NCBI GenBank assembly: GCA_020402945.1
Contig: JADBYQ010000094.1
Span: forward strand, 1-64,000
DNA length: 64,000 nt
DNA from: Cytophagales bacterium
GTDB taxonomy: Bacteria; Bacteroidota; Bacteroidia; Cytophagales; Cyclobacteriaceae
Direction of reading: 5' to 3'
This document shows, piece after piece, positions 20,714 to 32,484 of this stretch. Position 1 is the first letter of the stretch, and each line of letters opens with the position of its first letter. The notes below the pieces were generated by a model. The model saw only the letters and a program-made list of their open reading frames with translations. It did no database searches and was not told where the DNA came from. The translations under genes were made by a program, and so were the position numbers.

Positions 20714-21511
20714 ATGGTTCACTATAAGACGGAAAGTGATATTCAGATTATCAAAGAAAGCGCCCAAGTTTTAGGAAAGGCGCATGCGGAAGTAGCGAAG
20801 GCCATAAAGCCCGGTGTGAAAACGAAGAAACTGGATAGCATTGCCGAGGAGTTTATACGTGACAACAATGGAGTGCCTTCTTTTTTGAACTATAATGGTT
20901 CATTTCCGGCTTCACTCTGCATCTCTGTTAATGATACAGTGGTGCATGGTTTTCCGGGTGAATATGAGTTGAAAGAGAAAGACATCGTCTCGATTGACTG
21001 TGGTGTATTGTATAAGGGTTTTCACAGTGACTCTGCTTATACTTACCCTTTGGAAGGTGTTAGTCAAGATGCGTTGAGGCTGTTGGAAAGAACCTACGAG
21101 TCTTTGTATTTGGGCATAGCTCAGGCAAAGGTGGGTAATCGAATAGGTGATATTGGACATGCTGTTCAGACATATGTAGAGCAGTTTGGTTATGGAGTGG
21201 TGAGGGAGTTAGTTGGTCACGGGGTAGGTAGAAGTTTGCACGAGGATCCTGAAGTGCCAAACTATGGGAAGAGAGGAAAAGGACCCAAGATTATGGCGGG
21301 AATGGTTTTTGCCATTGAGCCGATGATCAACATGGGTACTAAGAAAGTAGTGCAGGAGAAGGACGGATGGACGATCCGAACACAAGACAGGAAACCTTCA
21401 GCTCACTTTGAGCATATGGTAGCCATCTTCCCTGATCGGACGGAAATTTTGACGACACACGAGTATATAGAAGAGAGTTATAGTTTTAAATGGCGAAACA
21501 AAAGTCGATAG
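20714..21511 (+). CDS. map: Type I methionyl aminopeptidase
   Basis: [55 protein letters not shown]. Confidence 0.97.
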   Translation: MVHYKTESDIQIIKESAQVLGKAHAEVAKAIKPGVKTKKLDSIAEEFIRDNNGVPSFLNYNGSFPASLCISVNDTVVHGFPGEYELKEKDIVSIDCGVLYKGFHSDSAYTYPLEGVSQDALRLLERTYESLYLGIAQAKVGNRIGDIGHAVQTYVEQFGYGVVRELVGHGVGRSLHEDPEVPNYGKRGKGPKIMAGMVFAIEPMINMGTKKVVQEKDGWTIRTQDRKPSAHFEHMVAIFPDRTEILTTHEYIEESYSFKWRNKSR

Positions 21512-21708
21512 AGCAAGACGGAACAATACAAGAGGCGTTATCTAATGCGATGTTTAAAGTACAGTTAGAAAATGGTCACGAAGTATTAGCACACATTTCC
21601 GGAAAGATGAGGATGCATTACATCCGCATTCTTCCTGGAGACAAAGTGCGGTTGGAGATGTCGCCCTATGATTTGACAAAAGGCAGGATAACGTTTAGAT
21701 ATAAATAG
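21490..21708 (+). CDS. infA: Translation initiation factor IF-1
   Basis: [72 protein letters not shown]. Confidence 0.98.
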   Translation: MAKQKSIEQDGTIQEALSNAMFKVQLENGHEVLAHISGKMRMHYIRILPGDKVRLEMSPYDLTKGRITFRYK

Positions 21709-21711
21709 GTT

Positions 21712-21828
21712 ATGAAAGTAAGAGCATCCATAAAAAAACGGAGTGCCGATTGTAAAATCATCAGGCGCAAAGGGAAATTATTTGTGATCAATAAAAAAAA
21801 TCCACGGTATAAACAAAGACAAGGATAA
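21712..21828 (+). CDS. rpmJ: 50S ribosomal protein L36
   Basis: Not in the ORF track (38 aa): [38 protein letters not shown]. Confidence 0.97.
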   Translation: MKVRASIKKRSADCKIIRRKGKLFVINKKNPRYKQRQG

Positions 21829-21830
21829 TT

Positions 21831-22211
21831 ATGGCACGTATTGCTGGTGTTGACATTCCGGATAACAAACGAGGCGAGATTAGCCTCACGTACATTTTTG
21901 GTATTGGCCGCAGGTCAGCCCAGAAAATACTTACTCAAGCTAAAGTTAGCTGGGATAAGAAAGTGAAGGAATGGAACGATGAGGAGTCGAACGCCATTCG
22001 CGCTGTCATTGCAGAACAATTCAGAATTGAGGGATCCCTTAAATCTGAGGTACAGTTAAGCATCAAGCGTTTGATGGACATTGGTTGTTACAGAGGTCTT
22101 CGTCACCGCAAAGGGTTGCCTGTGCGTGGACAAAAGACAAAAAACAACTCACGCACTCGTAAGGGTAAGCGTAAGACAGTAGCGAACAAAAAGAAGGCAG
22201 TTAAAGGTTAA
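21831..22211 (+). CDS. rpsM: 30S ribosomal protein S13
   Basis: [52 protein letters not shown]. Confidence 0.98.
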   Translation: MARIAGVDIPDNKRGEISLTYIFGIGRRSAQKILTQAKVSWDKKVKEWNDEESNAIRAVIAEQFRIEGSLKSEVQLSIKRLMDIGCYRGLRHRKGLPVRGQKTKNNSRTRKGKRKTVANKKKAVKG

Positions 22212-22235
22212 TAAATAAAATAATATACTTTTCGT

Positions 22236-22640
22236 ATGGCAGCACCTGCAGTTGAAAAGAAGAAGGACAAGAGCAAAAAACGCGTAGTCAATGTGGAGGC
22301 CATAGGCCAGGCACATATCCGCGCCACCTTCAATAACATCATCATTTCCATCACCAATACTACAGGGCAAGTTGTGTCTTGGGCTTCTGCTGGAAAGATG
22401 GGTTTCAAAGGCTCAAAGAAAAACACTCCTTATGCCGCACAGGTTGCTGCGCAAGAGGCAGCCACCAAGGCGTTTGAACTGGGTGTTCGGAAAGTGGAGG
22501 TTTTTGTAAAAGGACCTGGCGCTGGGCGCGAGTCTGCGATCCGTAGCATTCAAGCATCAGGTGTTGAAGTAACAATCATAAGAGATTTTACTCCAATGCC
22601 GCACAATGGCTGCCGCCCTCCAAAGAAAAGAAGAGTTTAA
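22236..22640 (+). CDS. rpsK: 30S ribosomal protein S11
   Basis: [46 protein letters not shown]. Confidence 0.98.
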   Translation: MAAPAVEKKKDKSKKRVVNVEAIGQAHIRATFNNIIISITNTTGQVVSWASAGKMGFKGSKKNTPYAAQVAAQEAATKAFELGVRKVEVFVKGPGAGRESAIRSIQASGVEVTIIRDFTPMPHNGCRPPKKRRV

Positions 22641-22665
22641 TTTCAGTAACAAGAAAGTATAAATC

Positions 22666-23271
22666 ATGGCAAGGTACACCGGACCCAAAACAAGGATTTC
22701 CAGAAGGTATAACGAACCTATCTTTGGCGACAGCAAAACGTTGGCAAAGAAGAATTATCCCGCTGGCCAGCATGGCAAGGGGAAGAAGCGCAAGCAGTCA
22801 GAATATGCTGTGCAGTTAGCTGAAAAGCAAAAAGCGAAATTTATTTATGGCATTTTAGAGCGCCAATTCGAAAATACGTTCCACAAGGCTTCGGCTAAGA
22901 AAGGCGTAACTGGTGAGGTTCTTTTACAGATGCTAGAGTCGCGCTTGGACAACACAGTTTATAGATTGGGTGTTGCGCCTACTCGTAGAGCGGCTCGTCA
23001 ATTGGTAGTACATAAGCACATTACCGTAAACGGAGATGTGTTGAATATACCTTCAGCTTTCTTACGTCCAGGTGATGTAATAGCTGTGCGCGAGAAATCA
23101 AAGTCATTGGAGGCAATCAATAATTCGTTATCCATTCAGGGTGCAAAGAAGTATAACTGGTTGGAGTGGGATGTGAAAGAAATGGAAGGAAAATTGATCA
23201 ATCTTCCTCCCCGTCAAGATATTCCTGAGAATATCAACGAGCAGTTGATTGTCGAGTTGTACTCTAAGTAA
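22666..23271 (+). CDS. rpsD: 30S ribosomal protein S4
   Basis: [55 protein letters not shown]. Confidence 0.98.
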   Translation: MARYTGPKTRISRRYNEPIFGDSKTLAKKNYPAGQHGKGKKRKQSEYAVQLAEKQKAKFIYGILERQFENTFHKASAKKGVTGEVLLQMLESRLDNTVYRLGVAPTRRAARQLVVHKHITVNGDVLNIPSAFLRPGDVIAVREKSKSLEAINNSLSIQGAKKYNWLEWDVKEMEGKLINLPPRQDIPENINEQLIVELYSK

Positions 23272-23296
23272 GTCAAACCTTTAATTAAAATCACGT

Positions 23297-24286
23297 ATGT
23301 CAATATTAGCATTTCAAATGCCGGAGAAAGTGGTGATGGAGAAGTCAGACGACTTTCACGGCTTCTTTACCTTCAAGCCTTTGGAAAAAGGATATGGAGT
23401 GACCATAGGCAATGCGTTAAGAAGAATATTACTATCCTCGTTAGAGGGTTATGCGATCACAGGTATCAAAATACCTGGTGTGTTGCACGAGTTCTCCACA
23501 ATTGAAGGTGTGGTGGAAGATGTTGCTGAAATTATCTTGAATTTGAAACAAGTTCGTTTCCGCAAAGTGGGCGAATCTAACGACACGAAAGTGGTTGTTA
23601 ATATCAAGAAGCAAAAGCAGTTGAAGGCAGGTGATATCGCCAAGTTTACAGCAGGCTACGAGGTTCTCAATCCAGAGCATGTAATCTGTAACTTAGATGA
23701 ATCTGCTCATTTTGAAATCGAATTATTAGTTGAGAAGGGCAGAGGTTACTTGCCAGCAGAAGAAAGCAAGCCAAATGAGCAGGTTTTCGGTTTTATTCCG
23801 ATCGATGCCATTTTCACCCCGGTAAAGAATGTGAAATACAGTGTGGAGAACACACGTGTGGAGCAAAAGACCGATTATGAGAAATTATTGATTGATATCG
23901 AAACGGATGGTTCGATTCACCCTGAGAAGGCATTGGAAGGGGCTGCTTTTATTTTGATTCAACACTTCCGTTTGTTCTCTGACAAGTCAATCGAATTGGA
24001 GACAACAAAAGATAGCGAAGTAGAACAAGTAGACGAAGAGATGTTACACATGCGCAAGCTGTTGAAAACACAACTTCATGACTTAGATCTTTCAGTACGT
24101 GCTTATAACTGCTTAAAAGCAGCTGAAGTGAAGTCATTGGGAGATTTAGTGAGATTGGACATTTCTGATATGATGAAATTCCGCAACTTCGGTAAGAAGT
24201 CGTTGGCTGAGCTTGAGCAATTGGTGGCCGATAAGAATCTTACATTCGGAATGGATCTTGCGAAATATAAATTGGAAGAAGACTAA
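23297..24286 (+). CDS. rpoA: DNA-directed RNA polymerase subunit alpha
   Basis: [24 protein letters not shown]-terminal [21 protein letters not shown]. Confidence 0.98.
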   Translation: MSILAFQMPEKVVMEKSDDFHGFFTFKPLEKGYGVTIGNALRRILLSSLEGYAITGIKIPGVLHEFSTIEGVVEDVAEIILNLKQVRFRKVGESNDTKVVVNIKKQKQLKAGDIAKFTAGYEVLNPEHVICNLDESAHFEIELLVEKGRGYLPAEESKPNEQVFGFIPIDAIFTPVKNVKYSVENTRVEQKTDYEKLLIDIETDGSIHPEKALEGAAFILIQHFRLFSDKSIELETTKDSEVEQVDEEMLHMRKLLKTQLHDLDLSVRAYNCLKAAEVKSLGDLVRLDISDMMKFRNFGKKSLAELEQLVADKNLTFGMDLAKYKLEED

Positions 24287-24825
24287 TGAGACACGGTAAA
24301 AAAATTAACCATCTTGGTAGAAAGTCAGCGCATCGTCATGCGTTGTTATCCAACATGGCCTCTTCGCTCATCTTGCATAAGCGAATTACAACAACAGTAG
24401 CAAAGGCAAAAGCCTTGAAGAGATATGTGGAGCCTTTGCTTACAAAGTCAAAGGATGACACCACTCATTCGCGCAGAACAGTTTTTGCTTATTTGCAAAA
24501 CAAAGAGTCGATTAAGACCTTGTTTGGCGAAGTAGCTGGACGTATTGCCAACCGTGCTGGTGGATATACGCGTATCATTAAACTTGGAGATGCTCGTCTC
24601 GGTGATGCAGCAGACATGTGTTTGATGGAATTGGTCGATTTCAATGATATCTACAAAAAGGATGGCGCTGAGAAAAAGGCTAAGACACGCAGAGGCCGTA
24701 AGGTAAAGAAAGATGAAGGTGGTGTTGAAGATGCTAAGGTAGTATCGGAAGCAACTGAGGCAAAGCCCAAGAAAGCAGCCAACCTGCCTGCCGGCAAGGC
24801 AGGAAAATCTAAAAAAGACGAATAG
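24286..24825 (+). CDS. rplQ: 50S ribosomal protein L17 with extended C-terminus
   Basis: [45 protein letters not shown]; tail contains a palindromic 21-bp insert encoding LPAGKAG. Confidence 0.97.
   Translation: MRHGKKINHLGRKSAHRHALLSNMASSLILHKRITTTVAKAKALKRYVEPLLTKSKDDTTHSRRTVFAYLQNKESIKTLFGEVAGRIANRAGGYTRIIKLGDARLGDAADMCLMELVDFNDIYKKDGAEKKAKTRRGRKVKKDEGGVEDAKVVSEATEAKPKKAANLPAGKAGKSKKDE
24783..24803. repeat. Near-perfect palindrome inside the rplQ 3' end
   Basis: CCTGCCT-GCCGGCA-AGGCAGG; 7-bp arms flanking a GCCGGC core. Confidence 0.65.
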
Positions 24826-24843
24826 TGATTTCAAAAAACATAG

Positions 24844-24877
24844 AAAAAGGGATTGGACATCGTTCGATCCCTTTTTT
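24844..24877 (+). terminator. Rho-independent terminator downstream of rplQ
   Basis: AAAAAGGGAT-tggacatcgttcg-ATCCCTTTTTT. Confidence 0.85.
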
Positions 24878-24975
24878 ATTGCCCTTTTTTGAACGAATGC
24901 GGAAAGAATTAACCTCGACCTTGATCACTGATTCAATAACAAAAGTATTTTTGTCAACCATTTAACTCAACTCTC

Positions 24976-26061
24976 TTGAACGGAAAAGCATATTTACTCT
25001 TAGCAGACGGCCTCCTTGTCGAAGGGAAGGGCATCGGTAAAAAAGGAACCAGTGGCGGTGAAATCTGTTTCAACACGGGCATGACTGGCTATCAAGAAAT
25101 TTATACTGACCCCTCTTACCACGGCCAGATTGTTGTCAATACTTCGGCACACATTGGCAACTACGGTACAGTGGTCGAAGACAATGAATCGGGTTCACCC
25201 AAAATTCAAGGCATCGTGATTAATGAATTCTCAAAAGAGTTCAGCCGAAAGACAGCCAAAGAGAGCTTACAGACTTACCTGGAAAAGCATGGCGTAGTTG
25301 GAATTGCAGACATTGATACACGGAAGTTGGTGCGGCACATAAGAAGTAAGGGAGCGATGAATGCGATCATTTCCTCTGAGCTTACGCCCGAACAATTAAA
25401 AGAAGGGTTGAAAAAAGTGCCATCAATGGATGGACTTGAATTGTCTTCTGTGGTGAGTACCAAACAATCCTACTTTGCAGGCGATCCAAATGCAACGATT
25501 AAAATTGCGGCACTGGATGTGGGCATTAAGAACAATATTGTAAAATGCTTAGCGGAAAGAGGTTGCTACGTTCAAGTGTTTCCTGCAAAAACGACTTACA
25601 AAGAAATGGAAGCGTGGAAGCCAGACGGTTATTTTATTTCCAACGGCCCAGGCGACCCTTCGGTGATGGACTACGCTATCAAAACAGTAAAAGACATTTT
25701 AGATGCTGACAAGCCTGTGTTTGGCATTTGCCTCGGGCATCAGTTGTTGGCATTGGCCGCTGGCCTCACAACCTTTAAAATGCACCATGGTCATCGCGGA
25801 CTTAACCACCCCGTAAAAAATTTAATTTCAGGTTTGGGCGAGATGACATCTCAAAATCACGGCTTTGCTGTAAGTGACAAAGATTTAGATAAGCATCCAA
25901 ATGTAGAAGTTACGCACGTTCATTTGAATGACAAGACAATCATGGGCATTCGGTTGAAAAACAAGAAAGCATTTTCGGTGCAGTATCACCCAGAGGCTTC
26001 GCCAGGGCCGCATGATTCAAGGTATTTGTTTGATGAGTTTTTGAAGATGATCGCCAACTAA
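24976..26061 (+). CDS. carA: Carbamoyl-phosphate synthase small subunit
   Basis: TTG start; FNTGMTGYQEIYTDPSYHGQIVV..., GICLGHQLLALAAG, MHHGHRGLNHPV. Confidence 0.97.
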   Translation: MNGKAYLLLADGLLVEGKGIGKKGTSGGEICFNTGMTGYQEIYTDPSYHGQIVVNTSAHIGNYGTVVEDNESGSPKIQGIVINEFSKEFSRKTAKESLQTYLEKHGVVGIADIDTRKLVRHIRSKGAMNAIISSELTPEQLKEGLKKVPSMDGLELSSVVSTKQSYFAGDPNATIKIAALDVGIKNNIVKCLAERGCYVQVFPAKTTYKEMEAWKPDGYFISNGPGDPSVMDYAIKTVKDILDADKPVFGICLGHQLLALAAGLTTFKMHHGHRGLNHPVKNLISGLGEMTSQNHGFAVSDKDLDKHPNVEVTHVHLNDKTIMGIRLKNKKAFSVQYHPEASPGPHDSRYLFDEFLKMIAN

Positions 26062-26077
26062 AATTGATGGGACAAAA

Positions 26078-26665
26078 ATGGCTACATCGCCTTACATCAA
26101 AACGCTATTTACCATCAATGAGTTGGCTTGGAATCTGTATAATTCCAATTCACGTAATGTTCCTAAAAAAAATATGAACCCTATTGAAATAGGTAAATTG
26201 CTTAAGAACCTGAAACAAGGAAATGTTGAGTTCATTTTAATAGGTGGTTTTGCTATGGCGTTTCATGGGTTTCCGCGCGCAACCGGTGATATTGATCTGT
26301 GGATTAAAAACACGCCAGAAAATATGCTACGACTTAAAGACGCATTGATTAGCACAGGTTTTCCTGAAGCGAAAGCCTTGAGATCGACTACTCAGCTAGT
26401 GCCAGGCATGAGCATCTTCAATTTATTGGAATCTGATTTCAAGATCGACCTGCTTCACAATTTAAAGCTTTTTAAAGAAAAGGATTTTGATAACTGTTAT
26501 GACAAAGCCGATGAGGGTGAATACAATGGGGTTACTATCAAAGTGCTGAACGCGGCAGATTTATTGAAAGAGAAGACAAGTGCAAATAGAGACAAGGATG
26601 GGCAGGACATCTCTTACTTGAAAAAGATGCTGTTGAAAATTAAGAACAAAAAGAAAGATCAATAG
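26078..26665 (+). CDS. MNT-like nucleotidyltransferase domain protein (DUF6036/AbiEii-like)
   Basis: EFILIGGFAMAFHGFPRATGDIDLWI; single-gene insertion after carA. Possible alternative start at 26174. Confidence 0.65.
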   Translation: MATSPYIKTLFTINELAWNLYNSNSRNVPKKNMNPIEIGKLLKNLKQGNVEFILIGGFAMAFHGFPRATGDIDLWIKNTPENMLRLKDALISTGFPEAKALRSTTQLVPGMSIFNLLESDFKIDLLHNLKLFKEKDFDNCYDKADEGEYNGVTIKVLNAADLLKEKTSANRDKDGQDISYLKKMLLKIKNKKKDQ

Positions 26666-27253
26666 ATGAAAAAATACATCCTTGGACTTATTCTAGCGGT
26701 TTGTTTTTTTGCTTCCCAAGCACAAGTTTCTTTTGGTGTTAAAGCTGGGTACAACAGTAACATTTATGTCACTAAGGTTGATTACTTTGTTGGACCCTCT
26801 ACAAACGAATCTTCTAATGGAAATGGTTATTTTCTCGGTGCTTTTGTTAAGCTGCCTTTATTGAAGAAATTTTCTATCACACCGGAACTACAATTTTCAA
26901 AAAGAGGCGGAGCGTATTTTTCTGACAACTATTTAGAGCTGCCAGTATTTGCTACATTTTCCCCTTTCAAAGTAGTTGATTTTGATTTGGGTGTAACGAC
27001 TGGGTTCTTTCTATCCTCAGACATCAGATTTAAGGTCAATAACAGTTTTGATTTTGGTTTGTCAAGTGGATTTAGAATTAATCTATCAAAGCAATTCTCC
27101 CTCATTGGTAGATACTACCTTGGAATCACTCCTGCTAGAAGCATTACTGATTTTAATTTAACTTTTAATGGCATCACTCTAGATCCGATGACAAAGTCGT
27201 GGGATGAGTATAACAGAACAATACAATTTGGCATTGGCTACAAAATAAAGTGA
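26666..27253 (+). CDS. Outer-membrane beta-barrel (porin-like) protein
   Basis: Signal peptide LILAVCFFASQAQ; VSFGVKAGYNSNIY...; C-terminal FGIGYKIK. Confidence 0.65.
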   Translation: MKKYILGLILAVCFFASQAQVSFGVKAGYNSNIYVTKVDYFVGPSTNESSNGNGYFLGAFVKLPLLKKFSITPELQFSKRGGAYFSDNYLELPVFATFSPFKVVDFDLGVTTGFFLSSDIRFKVNNSFDFGLSSGFRINLSKQFSLIGRYYLGITPARSITDFNLTFNGITLDPMTKSWDEYNRTIQFGIGYKIK

Positions 27254-27315
27254 AAACTAACTTAGTGTCTTCGAGCCTTAGTGGTAAAAAATAAATCTAA
27301 CATCTTAAATCCTAA

Positions 27316-28599
<1,284 letters not shown>

Positions 28600-28622
28600 A
28601 AAAGATTTTCTTTTAACTATTG

Positions 28623-28646
28623 AAGCCGGGGGTATCCTCGGCTTTT
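28623..28646 (+). terminator. Probable terminator after eno
   Basis: AAGCCGGGG-GTAT-CCTCGGCTT followed by TT-rich tract. Confidence 0.55.
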
Positions 28647-28744
28647 ATATTGCTTCGGAAAAAAAGGGAAGCGTGCTGGCATTTGTAGTTGGGTTTTTCG
28701 CATTTCTAAAATTTCCCTATCTTCGTACAACCATTTTTTAAGCT

Positions 28745-29038
28745 ATGTTGAAGAAATTGCCGCCCGCCTTTCGTAATTTTTATATTGTTACAGGTCTTTG
28801 CTTCCTTGTCTGGATGCTTTTTTTGGACTCCAATGATTTGATATCGCGTTTTAAATTGGGTGCCAAACTGCGAAACCTCGATCGGGAAAAAGCGTATTAT
28901 CAGGAAAAGATTGCCGATGTAGAGAAGGACCGACACGAGTTAATGACTGACCGTGAATTGTTGGAAAAATTTGCTCGTGAAAAGTATTTGATGAAGAAGG
29001 AAACGGAAGATATTTTTATCATTCAAGAAGAAGATTAA
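28745..29038 (+). CDS. Septum formation initiator family protein (FtsB/DivIC-like)
   Basis: 97 aa, one TM plus coiled coil, ...LLEKFAREKYLMKKETEDIFIIQEE. Confidence 0.75.
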   Translation: MLKKLPPAFRNFYIVTGLCFLVWMLFLDSNDLISRFKLGAKLRNLDREKAYYQEKIADVEKDRHELMTDRELLEKFAREKYLMKKETEDIFIIQEED

Positions 29039-29045
29039 ACCACGC

Positions 29046-29579
29046 ATGAAAAATTTAATTGTTGTCCTGTTGATAGGTTTGCCGCTGTTGGGCATTTCTC
29101 AGAGAGAAATAGAAGAAGGAGAGAAGCCGAAATTAAAAGATAGGCTTTATTTCGGTGGAGGTTTTGGACTTAACTCTGGAACAGACGGCTTTGGCAATTC
29201 CTATTTTTTTTATGCTCTCAATCCGATTGTTGGATACATGGTAAATCCGAAATTTTCTGTTGGTACTGGCATCAACTGGCAGCAAACCAGTTTTGACCGA
29301 CCCAAAGTAACTCTTACGCAATATGGCATTAGCCCGTTTGCCAGATATAATTTTGATCAGCTTTTTGCTTACGGAGAGTATAACTTGATTTCTACACCTA
29401 CTTTCATTAATAGCGATCAGAGAAGGATTTTCAATAGAATGCTACTAGGTCTGGGCTACTCACAACCACTTGGAAGTAGAGGAGCAATCAACGCTATGGC
29501 ACTGTATGACGTTCTCTACAACCAAAGTGATAGGGCATTTGCCTCACCTTGGGTTTTTCGTGTATTCTTTTCTTTCTAG
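29046..29579 (+). CDS. Outer-membrane beta-barrel hypothetical protein
   Basis: Signal peptide; alternating beta pattern; ends ...VFRVFFSF. Confidence 0.45.
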   Translation: MKNLIVVLLIGLPLLGISQREIEEGEKPKLKDRLYFGGGFGLNSGTDGFGNSYFFYALNPIVGYMVNPKFSVGTGINWQQTSFDRPKVTLTQYGISPFARYNFDQLFAYGEYNLISTPTFINSDQRRIFNRMLLGLGYSQPLGSRGAINAMALYDVLYNQSDRAFASPWVFRVFFSF

Positions 29580-30679
29580 TCCGGAAATTCTACTCCCAAT
29601 TTCTTAGCTAGCACCTGTAGGTCTTCTACCACTTTTGAATTGAGCGGAATTCCGTCTTTCATCCGCGTGACTTCACTTTCACGTTCTGGGTCTCCGGGGA
29701 TAATCATGTTGGGATGCCCTTCAATTGTTTTCGCCTCACGAAAGCGGGTGATCCATTTGTCCATGTGAAATTTGAAATCATCCGCTGGGCGAAAGGCATC
29801 AACACGCATCGCACCAAAAAAGTGCCCGATGCCCTCGCCAACTGGGTCGGCCGGGGGCGAAAGAAAGCTAACGAAGGGAGGAACCCATGGGCCATAATTC
29901 GCACCGCTTAGCACTGCAGAAAAGATATCTACCCAGGCACCCAAACTAAAACCCTTGTGGCTGCCATGTTCGCGATCGCTGCCCAGCGGAATCAACGCAC
30001 CACCGTCTTTTAGTTCATTTGGATTGGTGGACGGGCTGCCATCTTTTTTTTGAATCCAGCCTAGTGGGGCTTCTTTATTTTTTCGTTGAAGGATTTCCAG
30101 TTTGCCATTCGCTGCCGTTGTCGTTGCAAAATCAGCCACGAAAGCCGGTTGATTTCCGGCAGGGATCGCCACACAAATAGGATTAGTGCCCAGCAATCTT
30201 TCGACTGAAAAAGTAGGTGCGACCAGTGGACTCGCATTCGTCATCGCTATGCCAATCATGTCGTGAGGCAAGGCCATCATCGCATGGTAGGCTGCAATGC
30301 CGAAATGGTTTGAATTTTTTACGGCCACCCAGCCAGTGCCCACATTGTTTGCTTTTTCGATAGCGATCTCCATTGCCTTTGGAGCTACCACTAGTCCCAG
30401 GCCACCATCGCCATCTAATACCGCTGTGCTTGCTCTGGCATGAACGATTTTTGTTTTTGGTTGACTGTTAATTCGCTTGGCTTCCCACAAACGCACATAG
30501 CCAGATAACCGTGCCAAGCCATGCGAATCGATGCCCCGTAAATCAGCGCTTAACAAAACATCAGCAGCTAATCTTGCTTCTTCATCGGGGCAGTTTATCT
30601 TGGTAAAGACCGCATGGGCAAACTGCCAAAGCGGCTGGTATTTGAAAATAGGATCTTCTGGCATAGTTATAGGTGGCAT
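29576..30679 (-). CDS. Ldh family (malate/L-lactate dehydrogenase type 2) oxidoreductase
   Basis: ADLRGIDSHGLARL; GWVAVKNSNHFGIAAYH; FATTTAANGKLE; HGSHKGFSLGAWVDIFSAVLSGANYGPWV. Confidence 0.9.
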   Translation of the reverse strand: MPPITMPEDPIFKYQPLWQFAHAVFTKINCPDEEARLAADVLLSADLRGIDSHGLARLSGYVRLWEAKRINSQPKTKIVHARASTAVLDGDGGLGLVVAPKAMEIAIEKANNVGTGWVAVKNSNHFGIAAYHAMMALPHDMIGIAMTNASPLVAPTFSVERLLGTNPICVAIPAGNQPAFVADFATTTAANGKLEILQRKNKEAPLGWIQKKDGSPSTNPNELKDGGALIPLGSDREHGSHKGFSLGAWVDIFSAVLSGANYGPWVPPFVSFLSPPADPVGEGIGHFFGAMRVDAFRPADDFKFHMDKWITRFREAKTIEGHPNMIIPGDPERESEVTRMKDGIPLNSKVVEDLQVLAKKLGVEFPD

Positions 30680-30780
30680 GCAGGTTTATGGCAAGTTGCA
30701 AGGTTTTAGCAAAATTATCACTTGAATTATGGAAATTTGATCGGAGCCGCATCTTACTCCCAAAACAAAACACACACTCT

Positions 30781-32397
30781 ATGAAGAATCATCTTTTGGC
30801 CTTAGCTTTATCGGTAAGCGCATTAGCAGCAACGGGGCAAATAGAAAAACCGGTTGACACTAAAATCACCAACGTCACCGTTTTCCTAAACAAAGCACAA
30901 GTTACACGCGAAGTCAAGACCCGCATTGAGCCGGGAAGAGTTAATTTGATAGTGCGCGGACTTACCTCTCAACTTGATCCGGAGAGCATTCAAGTAACGG
31001 GAAAAGGGAGCTTTATTATTCTAGGTATTAGCCACCAGCAAAATTATCTAAGCGAGTTGAATATGCCCAAAAGTCTGAAGGCATTAAAGGACTCTGTGGA
31101 ACAACTGCAAAAACAATTGCAGTTGGAGCAGAGTCAGAAGGAAATTCTCAATAAAGAGGAACAGATGTTATTGAGTAATCAAAAGATCGGGGGGACTACT
31201 CAAAACCTGACGGTAGCCGAGCTAAAAGCAATGGCGGATTTTTACAGAAGTCGCTTAGGTGATATTGTTACTTCGCGAATGAAGCAAGACGACAAGATCA
31301 AGAAAATCAATGAGCGGATAGCGAAGCTGAATAATCAAATCAATAGTCAGAATGAAATGTATGGCCGCAACACCAGCGAAATTGTAGTGAGTATTTCTGC
31401 GGAAGCTGCTACCTCCGTTGACTTAGATGTCAACTATGTGGTGGCCAATGCCGGATGGTATCCCGTCTATGATGTGAGAGCAATGAACACGAAAAGCCCG
31501 TTACAGTTGAGCTACAAAGCCAACGTTTTTCAAAGTACAGGAGAAGAATGGAAAAGTGTGAAGTTGAAACTGTCGACCGCGAATCCCAACCAGAGTGGAC
31601 TGAAGCCGGAATTGAGTTCCTGGTATTTGGATTTTTATCAGCCGATTGCGTATGGGCTAGAACGTAAGAAGTACAAATCAACGGGTGCCGTAGCCAGAGC
31701 AGCAAACATGGAAGACAAGGAAGAAATGGTCTCAATGGCCGCTCCTTCTGCTGAGTCTGTAGCGGATTATGTCTCTACGATTCAAACCACGCTCAATACC
31801 GAATTTGATATTTCTCTTCCTTATTCGGTAATGTCTGCTTCCAAGCCAACAACGGTGGATATTCGTAGTTACGAAATGAAGTCTGACTACACCTATTCGG
31901 TGGCCCCCAAATTAGATAACGATGCATTCTTGTTAGCAAGAGCAACTGGTTGGGAGGAATTTAATCTATTGCCGGGCGAAGCCAATATCTTCTTTGAAGG
32001 CACTTTCGTGGGCAAATCATTTATTGATCCCAATAATATCAAAGACACGTTGTCAGTTTCTTTGGGTCGCGATAAGCGAATTGTGGTGAAACGTGAAAAA
32101 CTAAAAGATCTTACTTCGCGCAGCTTCATCGGCTCCAATAAAAAGGAAAGTTACGCCTATGAGATATCCATACGTAATACCAAGGGGGAGAGTATTAGAG
32201 TGATAGTTGAAGATCAAATACCCGTGTCACAAAATACCCAAATTGAAGTGAGTACCCAAGACCTTGGTGGGGCAAAGTTTAATAAGAACACAGGCAAATT
32301 GGTGTGGGAAATGGAGCTGAAACCAAGCGAAACCAGAAAGGTCATTTATAAATTTGAAGTGAAGTATCCAAAAGATAGGCAAATCAACGGCCTTTGA
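30781..32397 (+). CDS. DUF4139 / mucoidy-inhibitor-MuiA-like secreted protein
   Basis: True start ATG 30781 (MKNHLLALALSVSALAATGQ); DUF4140-like N-terminus, WYPVYDVRA and C-terminal beta domain. Confidence 0.75.
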   Translation: MKNHLLALALSVSALAATGQIEKPVDTKITNVTVFLNKAQVTREVKTRIEPGRVNLIVRGLTSQLDPESIQVTGKGSFIILGISHQQNYLSELNMPKSLKALKDSVEQLQKQLQLEQSQKEILNKEEQMLLSNQKIGGTTQNLTVAELKAMADFYRSRLGDIVTSRMKQDDKIKKINERIAKLNNQINSQNEMYGRNTSEIVVSISAEAATSVDLDVNYVVANAGWYPVYDVRAMNTKSPLQLSYKANVFQSTGEEWKSVKLKLSTANPNQSGLKPELSSWYLDFYQPIAYGLERKKYKSTGAVARAANMEDKEEMVSMAAPSAESVADYVSTIQTTLNTEFDISLPYSVMSASKPTTVDIRSYEMKSDYTYSVAPKLDNDAFLLARATGWEEFNLLPGEANIFFEGTFVGKSFIDPNNIKDTLSVSLGRDKRIVVKREKLKDLTSRSFIGSNKKESYAYEISIRNTKGESIRVIVEDQIPVSQNTQIEVSTQDLGGAKFNKNTGKLVWEMELKPSETRKVIYKFEVKYPKDRQINGL

Positions 32398-32405
32398 GGA
32401 AATGA

Positions 32406-32433
32406 AAGCCCTGAATTTTTCAGGGCTTTTTTT
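32406..32433 (+). terminator. Rho-independent terminator
   Basis: AAGCCCTGAA-ttt-TTCAGGGCTTTTTTT. Confidence 0.85.
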
Positions 32434-32484
32434 CTATTAATATTGCCTCGTCCTGAAATAAGTTGACACAAAAGTTAACTTATT

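Noticed and set aside
10695-24834. Many antisense or alternate-frame ORFs across the ribosomal-protein cluster
   Set aside because: They overlap confidently identified ribosomal genes, have no recognisable domains, and reflect sequence composition.
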